Assembly: GCF_004353915.1 (NCBI RefSeq)
Contig: NZ_SMRP01000003.1
Location: forward strand, 124,001 to 188,000
DNA length: 64,000 bases
Source: Paraburkholderia silviterrae
Lineage (GTDB): Bacteria; Pseudomonadota; Gammaproteobacteria; Burkholderiales; Burkholderiaceae
Direction: 5' to 3'
Position 1 is the first letter of the stretch. Every line of letters begins with the position of its first letter. The notes below the pieces were generated by a model. It searched no databases. It was not told the origin of the DNA and saw only the letters and a program-made list of their open reading frames with translations. The position numbers and the translations under genes are program-made. This document shows, piece after piece, positions 24,893-36,090 of the stretch.

Positions 24893-26098
24893 ATGTCCAT
24901 GAACAAGGTTCTGCGTCTCTCCGATCTGATCTCCGAAGGCAAGCTCAAGGGCAAGCGGGTGTTCATCCGCGCCGACCTGAACGTGCCGCAGGACGACCAG
25001 GGCAACATCACCGAAGACACTCGCGTGCGCGCCTCCGTGCCGGCCATCAAGGCGGCGCTCGACGCCGGCGCGGCCGTCATGGTCACCTCGCACCTGGGCC
25101 GCCCGACCGAAGGCGAATTCAAGCCGGAAGACTCGCTCGTACCCGTCGCAAGGCGCCTTTCCGAGCTGCTGGGCCGCGACGTGCCGCTCGTCGCCAACTG
25201 GGTCGAAAACGGCGTGAACGTCGAGCCGGGCAACGTGGTCCTGCTCGAAAACTGCCGCGTCAACAAGGGCGAGAAGAAGAATTCGGACGAGCTTGCGCAG
25301 AAAATGGCGAAGCTCTGCGACATCTACGTCAACGATGCTTTCGGCACGGCGCACCGCGCCGAAGCCACCACCTACGGCCTCGCGAAGTACGCGGGCATCG
25401 CCTGCGCGGGCCCGCTGCTGGCGGCCGAGCTCGACGCGCTCGGCAAGGCGCTCGGCGCGCCCAAGCGCCCGCTCGTGGCGATCGTCGCGGGCTCGAAGGT
25501 CTCGACCAAGCTCACCATCCTCAAGTCGCTGGCCGAGAAGGTCGACCAGCTGATCGTCGGCGGCGGCATCGCCAACACGTTCATGCTGGCCGCGGGCCTG
25601 AAGATCGGCAAGTCGCTCGCCGAAGCCGATCTCGTCGAAGAGGCGAAGGCCATCATCGAAGCGGCACGCGCGCGCGGCGCCTCGGTGCCGATCCCGACCG
25701 ACGTCGTGACCGCCAAGGAATTCTCGCCGACGGCCAAGGCCGAGACGAAGAATGTGGCCGATGTGGCCGACGACGACATGATTCTCGACATCGGCCCGGT
25801 CACGGCCAACGCCTTGGCGGCGCAGCTCGCGCAAGCGGGCACGATCGTGTGGAACGGCCCGGTCGGTGTGTTCGAGTTCGACCAGTTCGGCAACGGCACG
25901 AAGACGCTCGCGAGCGCGATCGCCAATTCGGGCGCGTTCTCGATCGCCGGCGGCGGCGACACGCTCGCAGCTATCGCGAAGTACAACATTGCCGACAAGG
26001 TCAGCTACATCTCGACTGGCGGCGGCGCGTTCCTCGAATTCCTCGAGGGCAAGAAGCTGCCGGCAGTCGAAGTGCTCGAAGCCCGGGCGGCTGGTTAA
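24893..26098 (+). CDS. pgk: Phosphoglycerate kinase
   Basis: A 401-residue enzyme transferring phosphate between 1,3-bisphosphoglycerate and ADP in glycolysis/gluconeogenesis. Family blocks are present: [15 protein letters not shown] near residue 20, [11 protein letters not shown] near 63, [15 protein letters not shown] near 118, [13 protein letters not shown] near 200, GGGIANTF and the C-terminal [15 protein letters not shown] with [18 protein letters not shown] 24893 (MSMNKVLRL) is chosen; the longer frame upstream is GC-rich filler. It begins the pgk-pyk-fba-pur series. Its TAA is directly followed by an open frame running into pyk. Confidence 0.98.
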   Translation: MSMNKVLRLSDLISEGKLKGKRVFIRADLNVPQDDQGNITEDTRVRASVPAIKAALDAGAAVMVTSHLGRPTEGEFKPEDSLVPVARRLSELLGRDVPLVANWVENGVNVEPGNVVLLENCRVNKGEKKNSDELAQKMAKLCDIYVNDAFGTAHRAEATTYGLAKYAGIACAGPLLAAELDALGKALGAPKRPLVAIVAGSKVSTKLTILKSLAEKVDQLIVGGGIANTFMLAAGLKIGKSLAEADLVEEAKAIIEAARARGASVPIPTDVVTAKEFSPTAKAETKNVADVADDDMILDIGPVTANALAAQLAQAGTIVWNGPVGVFEFDQFGNGTKTLASAIANSGAFSIAGGGDTLAAIAKYNIADKVSYISTGGGAFLEFLEGKKLPAVEVLEARAAG

Positions 26099-26467
26099 GT
26101 GGCGCCGCGCGCCCCGGCCGGTAAAGCGGCAAAGGTAGCCAAGGTGGCAAAGGCCGCTACCGTCAGGCCTGCTCGCGCCAGCGCGGCCGGGGCCGCAAAA
26201 GACGTAAGTGACGTAAAAGACGCAAACGAGCAGGGGCGCGCAGCGCCCCTCGCAGATGCCGCACGGGCGAACGCGACGCCCGCCGCGGCTCCGGACACAA
26301 GCATCGGAAACGCCGCGCCAGTCTCGCCGACTGACGCCGCGCCCTCGAAGAAAGCGACGCCGGGTATGACCGGTGCGCGTTCCGGCCACGCCGTATCGGC
26401 GCCTGAGCCGGCCAGCACATCTCGCAGCAATGGTTTTTCCAGCGATCCTTTCCAGACGAGGAGACTC
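26099..26467 (+). other. Open Ala/Lys-rich frame between pgk and pyk
   Basis: A GTG directly after the pgk stop opens 123 codons that run without a stop into the pyk ATG in the same frame. The translation is low-complexity (GKAAKVAKVAKAATVRPARA near the start, then Ala/Pro/Ser-rich), somewhat like bacterial histone-H1-like tails. Pyk has its own good ribosome-binding site at 26457, so this may simply be stop-free GC-rich spacer. Translation is undecided. Confidence 0.25.
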
Positions 26468-27904
26468 ATGCATCGCGCCACCAAGATTGTTGCCACCATC
26501 GGTCCGGCTTCCAGCACGCCGGACATCCTGCTGAAAATGATCCGTGCGGGATTGGACGTGGTGCGCCTCAACTTCTCGCACGGCACCGCCGATGACCACC
26601 GTCAGCGCGCCGAAATGGTGCGGGACTGTGCCCGCCAGGCTGGCCGCGAAGTTGCCATCATGGCCGACCTGCAAGGCCCGAAGATCCGCGTAGGCAAGTT
26701 CGAGAACGGCAAGACGATGCTCGAGCCGGGCAAGCCCTTCATCCTCGACGCTGAGTGCGAGCTCGGCAACGACGAGCGTGTCGGCCTCGACTACAAGGAC
26801 CTGCCGCGCGACCTGAAGCCCGCCGACGTGCTGCTGCTCAACGACGGCCTGCTCGTGCTCGACGTCGTGCGCGTGATCGGCAGTGAGATTCACACGACGG
26901 TGCGTGTGGGCGGCGAGCTCTCGAACAACAAGGGCATCAACCGCCAGGGCGGCGGCCTCACGGCGCCTGCGCTCACGGCCAAGGACATGGAAGACATCCG
27001 CACGGCGATGTCGCTGAGCGTGGATTTCGTCGCCGTGTCGTTCCCCAAGAACGCCACCGACATGGAAATGGCGCGCCAGCTCGCGAACATCGCGGGCGCG
27101 CCCTACGGCGTCAAGCCGAAGATGATCGCGAAGATCGAGCGCGCCGAGGCCATTCCGGCGCTGCAGGAGATTCTCGATTCGTCGGACGGCATCATGGTCG
27201 CGCGTGGCGACCTGGCCGTGGAAGTGGGCAACGCGGCGGTGCCGGCGCTGCAAAAGCGCATGATCCGCATGGCGCGCGAGTCGAACAAGCTCGTGATCAC
27301 GGCCACGCAAATGATGGAGTCGATGATCCACGCGCCGGTGCCCACGCGCGCCGAAGTCTCCGACGTCGCCAACGCGGTGCTCGACGGCACCGACGCCGTG
27401 ATGCTCTCGGCCGAATCGGCGGCGGGCAAGTATCCGGTGCAGACCATCGAGGCCATGGCCGCGATCTGCGTGGAAGCGGAGAAGTCGGAGCAGTCCGAGC
27501 TCGACAAGGATTTCCTCGACCGCACCTTCACGCGCATCGACCAGTCGATCGCGATGGGCGCGCTCTTCACGGCCTACCACCTGGGCGCGAAGGCGATCGT
27601 GGCGCTCACGGAGTCGGGCTCGACCGCGCTGTGGATGTCGCGTCACTGGACCCACGTGCCGATCTTCGCGCTCACGCCGCGCGTGGGCAGCGAGCGCGCC
27701 ATGTCGCTGTATCGCAATGTCACGCCGCTGCATCTGGACACCAGCAACGACCGCGACACGGCGCTTCAGCAGGCGATCGAAGCCGTGGTGAGCAAGGGCT
27801 ACGCCGCGCGCGGCGACATGGTCGTGTTGACCGTGGGCGAGCCGATGGGCCAGCCGGGCGGCACCAACACGCTGAAGATCGTACGGGTTGGCGACGTCTT
27901 CTAA
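26468..27904 (+). CDS. pyk: Pyruvate kinase
   Basis: A 478-residue enzyme converting phosphoenolpyruvate and ADP to pyruvate and ATP. Hallmarks are TKIVATIGPASSTPD at the N-terminus, VRLNFSHGT, IMADLQGPKIRVGKF, the active-site region IMVARGDLAVEVG, VITATQMMESMI and the C-terminal domain ending VLTVGEPMGQPGGTNTLKI. ATG 26468 is supported by GAGGAG 5 bp upstream and by the normal family length; the in-frame upstream extension is listed separately. Co-directional with pgk and fba. Confidence 0.97.
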   Translation: MHRATKIVATIGPASSTPDILLKMIRAGLDVVRLNFSHGTADDHRQRAEMVRDCARQAGREVAIMADLQGPKIRVGKFENGKTMLEPGKPFILDAECELGNDERVGLDYKDLPRDLKPADVLLLNDGLLVLDVVRVIGSEIHTTVRVGGELSNNKGINRQGGGLTAPALTAKDMEDIRTAMSLSVDFVAVSFPKNATDMEMARQLANIAGAPYGVKPKMIAKIERAEAIPALQEILDSSDGIMVARGDLAVEVGNAAVPALQKRMIRMARESNKLVITATQMMESMIHAPVPTRAEVSDVANAVLDGTDAVMLSAESAAGKYPVQTIEAMAAICVEAEKSEQSELDKDFLDRTFTRIDQSIAMGALFTAYHLGAKAIVALTESGSTALWMSRHWTHVPIFALTPRVGSERAMSLYRNVTPLHLDTSNDRDTALQQAIEAVVSKGYAARGDMVVLTVGEPMGQPGGTNTLKIVRVGDVF

Positions 27905-28321
27905 GTTCGCGGAGTTTTTTTCGCTTTATTTTTGAGACTCGCGGAATCGTGGGGTTGGCGCCTGGTGGTGCCTAAAGGCGTGAATGACCGCCGGCATCGA
28001 TTGGTATCATATTGGTATCCGATCGGTGCCGGATAGGTGCCAGTTAGGCCTCTTTTCGATGCAATTGCGGCCCGCGCAGGCTAGAGGCAGCGCGCGGGCT
28101 GTCAACCCTTTTTGCATCTTCTCGCCGAATTGACGTCCTGATACGCTAATTTCATGCCAGTTCATTTTTTTGGCGGCGGGAACGCAGCGGCTTCGCGATA
28201 AAATCACGAAATTGAGCCTGCGCTTGGTACGCGGGCGGTGGCCGCCAGGCCACCCTCGACCGGTCGCGCAAGACGGCCGGCGGCACGCAGCAATTCGTTT
28301 CAAATCATAGGAGTAGCAACA
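27905..28321. other. Intergenic region with the fba promoter
   Basis: About 417 bp, AT-richer than its surroundings and gene-free. It has near-tandem TTGGTATC motifs at about 28001 and 28013 followed by related GGTGCC motifs, a T-run just after the pyk stop that could end transcription, and -10-like sequences (ACGCTAAT near 28144, GATAAAATC near 28197). This looks like a separate promoter for fba. Confidence 0.45.
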
Positions 28322-29386
28322 ATGCCTCTCGTTTCAATGCGTCAACTGCTCGACCACGCGGCTGAACACGGCTACGGTCTGCCGGCGTTCAACGTGAACA
28401 ACCTCGAACAGGTTCAGGCGATCATGGAAGCGGCCAACCAGGTCGGCTCGCCGGTGATCATGCAAGCCTCGGCCGGCGCGCGCAAATACGCGGGCGAGCC
28501 GTTCCTGCGTCACCTGATCGAAGCGGCGGTCGAGTCGTATCCGCATATTCCGGTCGTGATGCACCAGGACCACGGCCAGTCGCCGGCAGTCTGCATGGCC
28601 GCGATCCGCAGCGGTTTCACCAGCGTGATGATGGACGGCTCGCTCGAAGCCGACGGCAAGACGGTCGCTTCGTACGAGTACAACGTCGACGTTTCGCGCA
28701 AGGTTGTGGAAATGGCGCACTCGATCGGCGTGACGGTCGAAGCGGAACTGGGCGTGCTCGGCTCGCTGGAAACGATGAAGGGCGACAAGGAAGACGGTCA
28801 CGGCGCCGAAGGCACCATGACGCGCGAGCAGCTCCTGACCGATCCGGAGCAGGCCGCCGACTTCGTGAAGCTCACGCAGTGCGACGCGCTGGCGATCGCG
28901 ATCGGCACCTCGCACGGCGCCTACAAGTTCTCCAAGAAGCCCACGGGCGACATCCTGTCGATCCAGCGCATCAAGGAAATCCACGCGCGCATTCCGAACA
29001 CGCACCTCGTGATGCACGGCTCGTCGTCGGTGCCGCAAGAGCTGCTCGCGGAAATCCGCGAATTCGGCGGCGACATGAAGGAAACGTACGGCGTGCCGGT
29101 CGAGGAGATCCAGGAAGGCATCCGCCACGGCGTGCGCAAGATCAACATCGACACGGACCTGCGTCTGGCGATCACGGGCGCGATCCGTCGCTACATGTAC
29201 GAGAACCCGTCGAAGTTCGACCCGCGCGACTACCTGAAGCCGGCTCGCGAAGCCGCGAAGAAGGTCTGCGTGGACCGCTTCCTCGCGTTCGGCTGCGAAG
29301 GCCAGGCAGGCAAGATCAAGCCGGTCTCGCTCGACAAGATCGCTGAGAAGTACAAGTCGGGCGAACTCGCACAGATCGTCCGCTAA
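28322..29386 (+). CDS. fba: Fructose-bisphosphate aldolase, class II
   Basis: A 354-residue zinc-dependent aldolase of the CbbA/FbaA type. Signatures are [31 protein letters not shown] with zinc-binding His, [46 protein letters not shown] and [18 protein letters not shown] lies 8 bp before the ATG. It cleaves fructose 1,6-bisphosphate in glycolysis and acts in the reverse direction in gluconeogenesis. A clear terminator follows at 29444, separating it from purC. Confidence 0.98.
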   Translation: MPLVSMRQLLDHAAEHGYGLPAFNVNNLEQVQAIMEAANQVGSPVIMQASAGARKYAGEPFLRHLIEAAVESYPHIPVVMHQDHGQSPAVCMAAIRSGFTSVMMDGSLEADGKTVASYEYNVDVSRKVVEMAHSIGVTVEAELGVLGSLETMKGDKEDGHGAEGTMTREQLLTDPEQAADFVKLTQCDALAIAIGTSHGAYKFSKKPTGDILSIQRIKEIHARIPNTHLVMHGSSSVPQELLAEIREFGGDMKETYGVPVEEIQEGIRHGVRKINIDTDLRLAITGAIRRYMYENPSKFDPRDYLKPAREAAKKVCVDRFLAFGCEGQAGKIKPVSLDKIAEKYKSGELAQIVR

Positions 29387-29443
29387 AGCGGGCCTTTGTG
29401 CCAGGCGCGCCGGCTGGGTCCGGCCGCGTCGAAGCAGTAAAAA

Positions 29444-29487
29444 CATCGCCGTTTCCGCCTGTTTTGGGGGAACGGCGATGGGCTTTT
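29444..29487 (+). terminator. Rho-independent terminator after fba
   Basis: 10-bp stem CATCGCCGTT/AACGGCGATG around a 17-nt loop, followed by GGCTTTTC and a later T-run. Confidence 0.75.
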
Positions 29488-29629
29488 CTGGGTTTTTGGC
29501 CAGTTTTTGGTTTACCCTCGCAGTACCTTCAGAATCCGGCTCCCCGCCGCGGATTGACGCCGCGTTTTGCGCAGCCGCGATGTTTCCGGATTTGCCCGTT
29601 TTCGATTGTCCTTTTAGCGAATCACGACG

Positions 29630-30520
29630 ATGTCTACCCTCTACGAATCCACGCTCCGCTCGCTGCCGCTTCTCGGCCGCGGCAAGGTCCGCGACAACTA
29701 TGCCGTGGGCGACGACAAGCTGCTGATCGTCACGACCGACCGCCTCTCGGCGTTCGACGTCATCATGGGCGAGCCGATTCCGCGCAAGGGCGAGGTGCTC
29801 AACCAGATGGCCGACTTCTGGTTCGAGAAGCTCAAGCACGTCGTGCCGAACCACCTCACGGGCGTAGCGCCTGAAACCGTCGTGGCCGCCGACGAAGTCG
29901 AGCAGGTCAAGGGCCGCGCCGTGGTGGTCAAGCGCCTCGAGCCGATCCTCGTCGAGGCCGTGGTGCGTGGCTATCTGGCCGGCAGCGGCTGGAAGGACTA
30001 TCAGGCGACGGGCGCGGTGTGCGGCGTCGAGCTGCCGCCGGGCCTGCAAAACGCGCAAAAGCTGCCCGAGCCGATCTTCACGCCGGCAGCCAAGGCCGAA
30101 ATGGGCCATCACGACGAGAACATCACGTACGAAGAGATGGAGCGCCGCATCGGCACCGAGCTCTCGCGCACCATCAAAGAGATTTCGATCAAGCTGTACA
30201 AGGAAGCCGCCGATTACGCGGCCACGCGCGGCATCATCATCGCCGACACCAAGTTCGAGTTCGGTCTGGACAACAACGGCCAGCTCTATTTGATGGACGA
30301 GGCGCTCACAGCCGATTCGTCGCGTTTCTGGCCCGCGGATCAGTACCAGGTGGGCTCGAACCCGCCGTCGTTCGACAAGCAGTTCGTGCGCGACTGGCTC
30401 GAAACCCAGCCGTGGAAGAAGGAGCCGCCGGCGCCGAAGCTCCCCGACGACGTGATCACGAAGACTTCGGCGAAGTATCAGGAGGCGCTCGAGCGCCTGA
30501 CAGGTCAGAAGCTGGCATAA
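29630..30520 (+). CDS. purC: Phosphoribosylaminoimidazole-succinocarboxamide synthase
   Basis: A 296-residue SAICAR synthetase, which joins CAIR and aspartate using ATP in purine synthesis. Blocks include [73 protein letters not shown] and [15 protein letters not shown]. Length fits the longer betaproteobacterial/yeast-like form. Its ATG follows a 240-bp gap with its own promoter region, and it is followed by purE (45-bp gap) and purK, forming a purine cluster. Confidence 0.97.
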   Translation: MSTLYESTLRSLPLLGRGKVRDNYAVGDDKLLIVTTDRLSAFDVIMGEPIPRKGEVLNQMADFWFEKLKHVVPNHLTGVAPETVVAADEVEQVKGRAVVVKRLEPILVEAVVRGYLAGSGWKDYQATGAVCGVELPPGLQNAQKLPEPIFTPAAKAEMGHHDENITYEEMERRIGTELSRTIKEISIKLYKEAADYAATRGIIIADTKFEFGLDNNGQLYLMDEALTADSSRFWPADQYQVGSNPPSFDKQFVRDWLETQPWKKEPPAPKLPDDVITKTSAKYQEALERLTGQKLA

Positions 30521-30565
30521 AACAGGCTGGCGTAAGTCGGCGCAAAGAGGGAAGAAGGAAGCACA

Positions 30566-31084
<519 letters not shown>

Positions 31085-31236
31085 TTGCGGCGCGCGATAA
31101 GCGCATGAAGTGACATCGTCGAGGCGGAAACTGGCGGGGCAGCGCGTTCCCGCCCGTTTCCATTGCGACGTTAAACCTCGGTCTGGCCCGCGCGACGTCC
31201 CCTGCGCGCCGCGGCCAGCCCCGACCGACCACGAAG

Positions 31237-32454
31237 ATGACTCCTGACAACTCTCCGGTTTCACCGATTCTGCCCGGCGCCTGGCTGGGCATGGTGGGTG
31301 GCGGCCAGCTCGGCCGCATGTTCTGCTTTGCCGCCCAGGCGATGGGCTATCGCGTCGCCGTGCTCGATCCCGACGCGACGAGCCCGGCTGGCACCGTCGC
31401 CGACCGCCATATCTGCGCACCCTACGACGACGAAGCCGCGCTGATCGAGCTTGCGCGCCTGTGCGCGGCCATCTCGACCGAATTCGAGAACGTGCCCGCG
31501 GCGAGCCTCGACGCGCTCGCGAAGTCGACCTTCGTGAGCCCCGCTGGCCGCTGCGTGGCCGTCGCGCAGGACCGCATCGCCGAGAAGCGCTTCATCGCCG
31601 CTGCGGGCGTGCCGGTCGCGCCGCACGTGGTGATCGAGTCGTCGCAGGCGCTCGCCGCCATCGGCGACGAAGCGCTTGCCGCCGTGCTGCCGGGCATCCT
31701 CAAGACCGCGCGCATGGGCTACGACGGCAAAGGCCAGATCCGCGTGGGCAACGCCGAAGAAGTGCGCGAGGCGCATGCGTCGCTTGGCGGCGTGCCGTGC
31801 GTGCTGGAAAAGCGCCTGCCGCTGAAGTTCGAGGTGAGCGCGCTCATCGCGCGCGGCGTGAGCGGCGCGAGCGTGGTCTATCCGCTCGCACAGAACACGC
31901 ACCGCAACGGCGTGCTCTCGCACACCATCGTGCCCGCGCCCGATGCAAGCGCGGCGCTCGTGCAGCAGGCGCAGCAGGCTGCGCTGCAAATTGCGGCCAA
32001 GCTCGGCTATGTGGGTGTGCTGTGCGTGGAGTTCTTCATTCTCGAAGACGGCTCGCTCGTGGCCAACGAAATGGCGCCGCGCCCGCACAACTCGGGCCAC
32101 TACACGACCGATGCGTGCGCGACGAGCCAGTTCGAGCAGCAGGTGCGCGCGATGACCGGCATGCCGCTCGGCGACACGCGCCAGCACTCGCCAGCCGTGA
32201 TGCTCAACATTCTCGGCGACGTGTGGTTCCCCGCCGGGGCCGGTGGCGCGAAGGCGCCCAAAGGTGCCGCGCCCGTCATGCCGCCGTGGGACCAGGTCGC
32301 GGCGATGCCCTCCGCGCGCCTGCACCTGTACGGCAAGGAAGAGGCGCGCCCGGGCCGCAAGATGGGCCACGTGAACTTCACCGCGCCGACGCTCGACGAA
32401 GCGCGCGCGGCCGCACGCGATTGCGCGCGCCTGTTGCACATCGCTACGAGCTGA
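31237..32454 (+). CDS. purK: N5-carboxyaminoimidazole ribonucleotide synthase
   Basis: A 405-residue ATP-grasp enzyme making N5-CAIR from AIR, bicarbonate and ATP. Visible are [30 protein letters not shown], the ATP-grasp stretch [35 protein letters not shown], and [27 protein letters not shown]. It follows purE by 152 bp and is followed 13 bp later by the Sua5/TsaC gene, with which it is probably co-transcribed. Confidence 0.97.
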   Translation: MTPDNSPVSPILPGAWLGMVGGGQLGRMFCFAAQAMGYRVAVLDPDATSPAGTVADRHICAPYDDEAALIELARLCAAISTEFENVPAASLDALAKSTFVSPAGRCVAVAQDRIAEKRFIAAAGVPVAPHVVIESSQALAAIGDEALAAVLPGILKTARMGYDGKGQIRVGNAEEVREAHASLGGVPCVLEKRLPLKFEVSALIARGVSGASVVYPLAQNTHRNGVLSHTIVPAPDASAALVQQAQQAALQIAAKLGYVGVLCVEFFILEDGSLVANEMAPRPHNSGHYTTDACATSQFEQQVRAMTGMPLGDTRQHSPAVMLNILGDVWFPAGAGGAKAPKGAAPVMPPWDQVAAMPSARLHLYGKEEARPGRKMGHVNFTAPTLDEARAAARDCARLLHIATS

Positions 32455-32467
32455 GTTGGGTCGCATC

Positions 32468-33517
32468 ATGTCCGATCAGCAGCAAGGCCGCCACGCCGGC
32501 ACGCCTGAATTGACCGCAGCCGACATCGAGCAGGCCGCCGCATTGCTCGACGCAGGCGAGCTGGTCGCGTTTCCCACCGAGACGGTCTACGGACTCGGCG
32601 GCGACGCGGCAAGCCCCGCAGCCGTCGCGCGCATCTACGCCGCGAAGGGCCGGCCCGCGAATCATCCGGTGATCGTGCATCTGCCGCCGGGCGGCGACCC
32701 GCAGTACTGGGCCGCCGAGTGGCCAGAGGCCGCGCAGAAGCTTGTCGATGCGTTCTGGCCCGGCCCGCTCACGCTGATCGTCAAGCGCCATGCGCGCATT
32801 CCCGACGCAGTGAGCGGCGGCCAGGATTCGGTGGGCTTGCGTTGTCCCTCGCATCCAGTGGCGCAGCAACTGCTGGCCGCGTTCTCGGAGCGGCGCGGCG
32901 GGCATGGCGGCGTAGCGGCGCCCTCGGCGAACCGCTTCGGCCACGTGAGCCCGACCACGGCGCAGCATGTGCGCGACGAGTTCGGCGCGACGGTGCACGT
33001 GCTCGATGGCGGCGCATGCGACGTCGGCATCGAGTCGACGATTCTCGATCTCTCGCGCGGCTTCCCGGCATTGCTGCGACCGGGCCATGTGAGCCCGCTC
33101 GATATCGCGCGCGTGCTGGGCGAGGCGCCGCGTCTGCCCGACGGCTCGGACGCCACGGCGCCGCGCGCATCGGGCACGCTCAAGGCGCACTACGCGCCGC
33201 GCACGCCGCTCGCGCTGCTGCCGTTCGAGGCGCTGGAGCCGTTGCTCGCCGCCGCGCGCGACGCGGGCGAAACGGTGGCGCTGGTGGCGCGCGGCTCGCG
33301 CGCCGGCGCATGGGCGAGCGCGGCGAACGTGCATTTCGTGGCCGCGCCGGAAGAGCCGCAGGTCTATGCGCGCGAGCTCTACAGCCTGCTGCGCGCGCTC
33401 GACCGCGCGAACGTCTCGCGCATCCTCATCGAAAAATTGCCCGAGACCCTCGAGTGGATCGCCGTGAACGACCGCCTCGGCCGCGCGGCTGCCGCCTTCG
33501 AGGCGCAGCAGGGCTGA
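32468..33517 (+). CDS. Threonylcarbamoyl-AMP synthase (Sua5/YrdC)
   Basis: A 349-residue enzyme making threonylcarbamoyl-adenylate for the t6A37 modification of tRNA. The YrdC domain has LVAFPTETVYGLGGDA, AARIYAAKGRPANHPVIVHL-like sequence, FWPGPLTLIVKR, VGLRCPSHPVAQQLL and APSANRFGHVSPTTA. A C-terminal Sua5 domain is present (LKAHYAPRTPLALLPF onward), so it is the long Sua5 form rather than TsaC alone. ATG 32468 is chosen over the TTG at 32456. A strong terminator follows. Confidence 0.95.
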   Translation: MSDQQQGRHAGTPELTAADIEQAAALLDAGELVAFPTETVYGLGGDAASPAAVARIYAAKGRPANHPVIVHLPPGGDPQYWAAEWPEAAQKLVDAFWPGPLTLIVKRHARIPDAVSGGQDSVGLRCPSHPVAQQLLAAFSERRGGHGGVAAPSANRFGHVSPTTAQHVRDEFGATVHVLDGGACDVGIESTILDLSRGFPALLRPGHVSPLDIARVLGEAPRLPDGSDATAPRASGTLKAHYAPRTPLALLPFEALEPLLAAARDAGETVALVARGSRAGAWASAANVHFVAAPEEPQVYARELYSLLRALDRANVSRILIEKLPETLEWIAVNDRLGRAAAAFEAQQG

Positions 33518-33538
33518 GCAAGATTTCGCTTGCTCAAT

Positions 33539-33577
33539 GAAAACACCCCACGACCCTGGCGGGCCGTGGGGTGTTTT
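33539..33577. terminator. Bidirectional terminator between sua5 and the SGNH gene
   Basis: A 12-bp stem ACACCCCACG/CGTGGGGTGT with flanking AAAA and TTTTGTTTT, lying between convergent genes, so it can act on both strands. Confidence 0.85.
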
Positions 33578-33608
33578 GTTTTGCACCGGGTTTCCCGGTG
33601 CGTGGGGC

Positions 33609-34991
33609 TTACTGCGGTGCCTTGCCGATGCCTGCGGCAGCCAGCTGCGTTTCGACGAACGTGGCGAATTGCGCGTACAGCGCGGTGGTCGGGTGGAAGA
33701 GATCCGCGAACATGTAAGTCGTGGGCGCGTTGGCCGCCTTCAGCGTCTGCGGCGAGCAGAACAGCGACGAGCCGAAGGCCTGACCGTATTGCTGTGCCGC
33801 TGCGTCGAGGATGGGTTGCGGCGTCGTGGGCGGCAGCCCGAGCGTGGCCTGCGGGTTGGCCAGCGCATAGTTGGTGGCGTCGGTTTCCATCTGCGTGAGG
33901 TTGCAGGCGGTGTCCGTGTTCGTCACGGTGAAGCCGAGGCTAGCCGCGTTCTGGATCGACTGGTCGAACCACGAGAACGTATCGATCGGAACGACCTTCT
34001 TGGCCGCGAGAGACGGTTGAAGACCCTGCAGCAGCGCAAGGTTGTACATGGCCGAAACGAGCGAGAGTGCCTGGTCGGGCGCGTTCGCGGAGCCCGGCGT
34101 AGCACCGACGCTCGAATCGGCGACCAGCGCCGCCGGCGCCTTGCCGATGTCGGGCACCGTCGCGACCGCGACCTTGGCCGTGCCCGCGATCTGCGTGTTG
34201 ACGAGGTTGGCGAGCGTGCCGGCAGCGGTGATGATCGGCAGGACCGACGCGAAGTCCGTGCTGGCGTTCGGGTCCGTGGTGACGATGGTCAGCGCGATGG
34301 CGGCGGGCACCAGCGCCTGGGCCTGGGCGGCCGTAAAGCCTTCCGCCTCCAGTTGCTGAAGGGCCTTTTGCTGGGTCGCGGGGTCGCTGGCGGCCGCCGC
34401 GAAGTTGGCCTTGGCGAGCCCGGTGGCGAACGCGGTGAGTCCTGCGCCCTTGTTGTCCAGTAGCGCCAGGATTTCGTTCGCGCCGCCTTCGACGAGCACG
34501 AGCTGATTCGCATTGAAGCTGCCGTGCTGCGCCAGATACTGGCTGACCTGCCAGGTCAGCGGCTGCTCGCTCGGGCCCGGAATCACGGCGCTGGTATTGG
34601 CCACGCCGCCGGTCGAGACCATCGCGCCGCCTTGTGCGTAGTCGAGGCCGCCCGTTGCCGTCAACGGCACGCCGAAGCCGCCTTCGAAGGCCGGCGTCAG
34701 CGAATTGCCGAAATACTCGGAGACCTTCTGCGCCCAGACTTCACCCGGGTTGGTCGTGAAGCGGCCGCCACCGAAGCCCGGCAGAATCTGCTCCGAATAC
34801 GTGCCGGCGTCGGTGAGGCTCGTACCGAATGCCACCACCTGCAGGTTGACGCCGGACGGCGGCGGCGTGCTCGCGCTGCTGCTGCTGCCGCTACCGCCGC
34901 CGCAAGCGGCGAGGAGCGCGAAAGCGGCGCTCGCGAGAGCGATCTGGGTGGCGCGCACGAGCGTACGGTGTCTCGGTCCTTGTTGCTTCAT
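33609..34991 (-). CDS. SGNH/GDSL-family lipoprotein (esterase/lipase-like)
   Basis: A 460-residue secreted protein. The signal peptide ends with a lipobox at LLAAC (Cys about residue 30), followed by a Gly/Ser/Pro linker. The catalytic Ser is in the AFGTSLTDAG block near residue 58; the Asp and His of the SGNH triad are in MFADLFHPTTALYA close to the C-terminus. A middle block LVLVEGGANEILALLD carries the Asn expected in block III. The large Ala-rich middle (residues 170-260) matches the longer bacterial SGNH proteins with an outer-membrane or periplasmic location. GAGGAG lies 13 bp before ATG 34991. Substrate (ester or lipid) not determined. Confidence 0.85.
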   Translation of the reverse strand: MKQQGPRHRTLVRATQIALASAAFALLAACGGGSGSSSSASTPPPSGVNLQVVAFGTSLTDAGTYSEQILPGFGGGRFTTNPGEVWAQKVSEYFGNSLTPAFEGGFGVPLTATGGLDYAQGGAMVSTGGVANTSAVIPGPSEQPLTWQVSQYLAQHGSFNANQLVLVEGGANEILALLDNKGAGLTAFATGLAKANFAAAASDPATQQKALQQLEAEGFTAAQAQALVPAAIALTIVTTDPNASTDFASVLPIITAAGTLANLVNTQIAGTAKVAVATVPDIGKAPAALVADSSVGATPGSANAPDQALSLVSAMYNLALLQGLQPSLAAKKVVPIDTFSWFDQSIQNAASLGFTVTNTDTACNLTQMETDATNYALANPQATLGLPPTTPQPILDAAAQQYGQAFGSSLFCSPQTLKAANAPTTYMFADLFHPTTALYAQFATFVETQLAAAGIGKAPQ

Positions 34992-35154
34992 ATTCACTTC
35001 ATCTCCTCTGTTTGTGGCTTGTGTTGCCATTGCCTGATGCCAGCTTCTGATGCTGCCAATGCTTCTGATGCCTGTGTCGCCAGGTCTTGCCGCTCGTTGT
35101 TGAGTCGAAGTGGCGTGGTCCCCCAAGGTCCTCGCCATCAGCCTACGCAATCTG

Positions 35155-36090
35155 TCATGTTTTGTGCGACCCGATGTCACCCTTGGTGTTGTTTTCCGAC
35201 ACGCATGTTCGTATCCCACGTGAGCCCGAGCCAACCTGTGCCGCGTCCCGGCGCGCGCACCAGTCCGGCGGCGCGAATAGCGCGGCAAGCCGCGTGCGCC
35301 AGTCGGGCATGCGTGCGAAATCGCGCGCCATGGCGAGCCATTCGTGAAAGCTCGCCTTGAGCGGGTTATAGGTGTCGAGCGGCTTGACGATGCCGTAGAC
35401 GGGCGGCTCGTGCGCGTCCTCTTTGACGTAGCTGCCGAACAGGCGGTCCCAGATCGCCAGCACGCCTGCATAGTTGCGATCGATGTATCGCGCATTGCGC
35501 GCGTGATGGACGCGATGCATCGACGGCGTGTTGAGCACGTATTCGAGCCAGCCGAGCTTGCCGATGGCCTGGGTGTGCACGAAGAACTGAAACGCGAGAT
35601 TGACGAGCACGATGCCGACGATCTGCTTCGGCGGAAAGCCGAGCACGGCCAGCGGGATCCAGAAGATCCACATGCCCGCGACGGGGTACATGAGGCTTTG
35701 GCGGAACGCGGTGGAGAGGTTGAGCCGTTCCGACGAATGATGGACGACGTGTGCGGCCCAGAGCCACCGCACGCGGTGGCTCGCGCGGTGGAACACGTAA
35801 TAGAGCAGGTCCTGGGCGACGAAGAGCGCGAGCCATGCGCCAAGGCCGGGCTGCCACGAGACGATGCGCCAATGGCGGTAGACGTACGCGTAGACGGGGA
35901 TGGCCACGAGCCATGCGAGCTTGTCGGTGCCCTGGTGCATGAGCGCGAGCGCGGCGTTGCAGAGCGTGTCGGGCCAGCTATAGAGCGCGGCGCCGGGACG
36001 GTTGCGGGCGAGATGCCAGGCCTCCCAGCCGATGCAGGCGAGAAAGACGGGAGCGAGGGCGAGCAACAGCCATTCAGCGTCGAACTGCAC
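35155..36090 (-). CDS. Sterol desaturase/fatty acid hydroxylase family membrane protein
   Basis: A 311-residue di-iron membrane enzyme starting at GTG 36090, with AGGAGG 9 bp upstream. The eight-histidine signature is clear: HRASH near residue 101, HVVHHS near 113 and HRVHH near 194, among four or five hydrophobic helices. The family inserts hydroxyl groups or double bonds into lipids. The C-terminal 40 residues are polar and probably variable. It is upstream of the SGNH gene in the same direction with a 163-bp gap; a shared lipid role is possible but unproven. Confidence 0.92.
   Translation of the reverse strand: MQFDAEWLLLALAPVFLACIGWEAWHLARNRPGAALYSWPDTLCNAALALMHQGTDKLAWLVAIPVYAYVYRHWRIVSWQPGLGAWLALFVAQDLLYYVFHRASHRVRWLWAAHVVHHSSERLNLSTAFRQSLMYPVAGMWIFWIPLAVLGFPPKQIVGIVLVNLAFQFFVHTQAIGKLGWLEYVLNTPSMHRVHHARNARYIDRNYAGVLAIWDRLFGSYVKEDAHEPPVYGIVKPLDTYNPLKASFHEWLAMARDFARMPDWRTRLAALFAPPDWCARRDAAQVGSGSRGIRTCVSENNTKGDIGSHKT

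Noticed and set aside
24707-27733. 1008-codon open frame on the minus strand opposite pgk and pyk
   Set aside because: It is the mirror of two clear enzyme genes; its composition (Arg, His, Asp, Leu runs) is the typical shadow of GC-rich codons.
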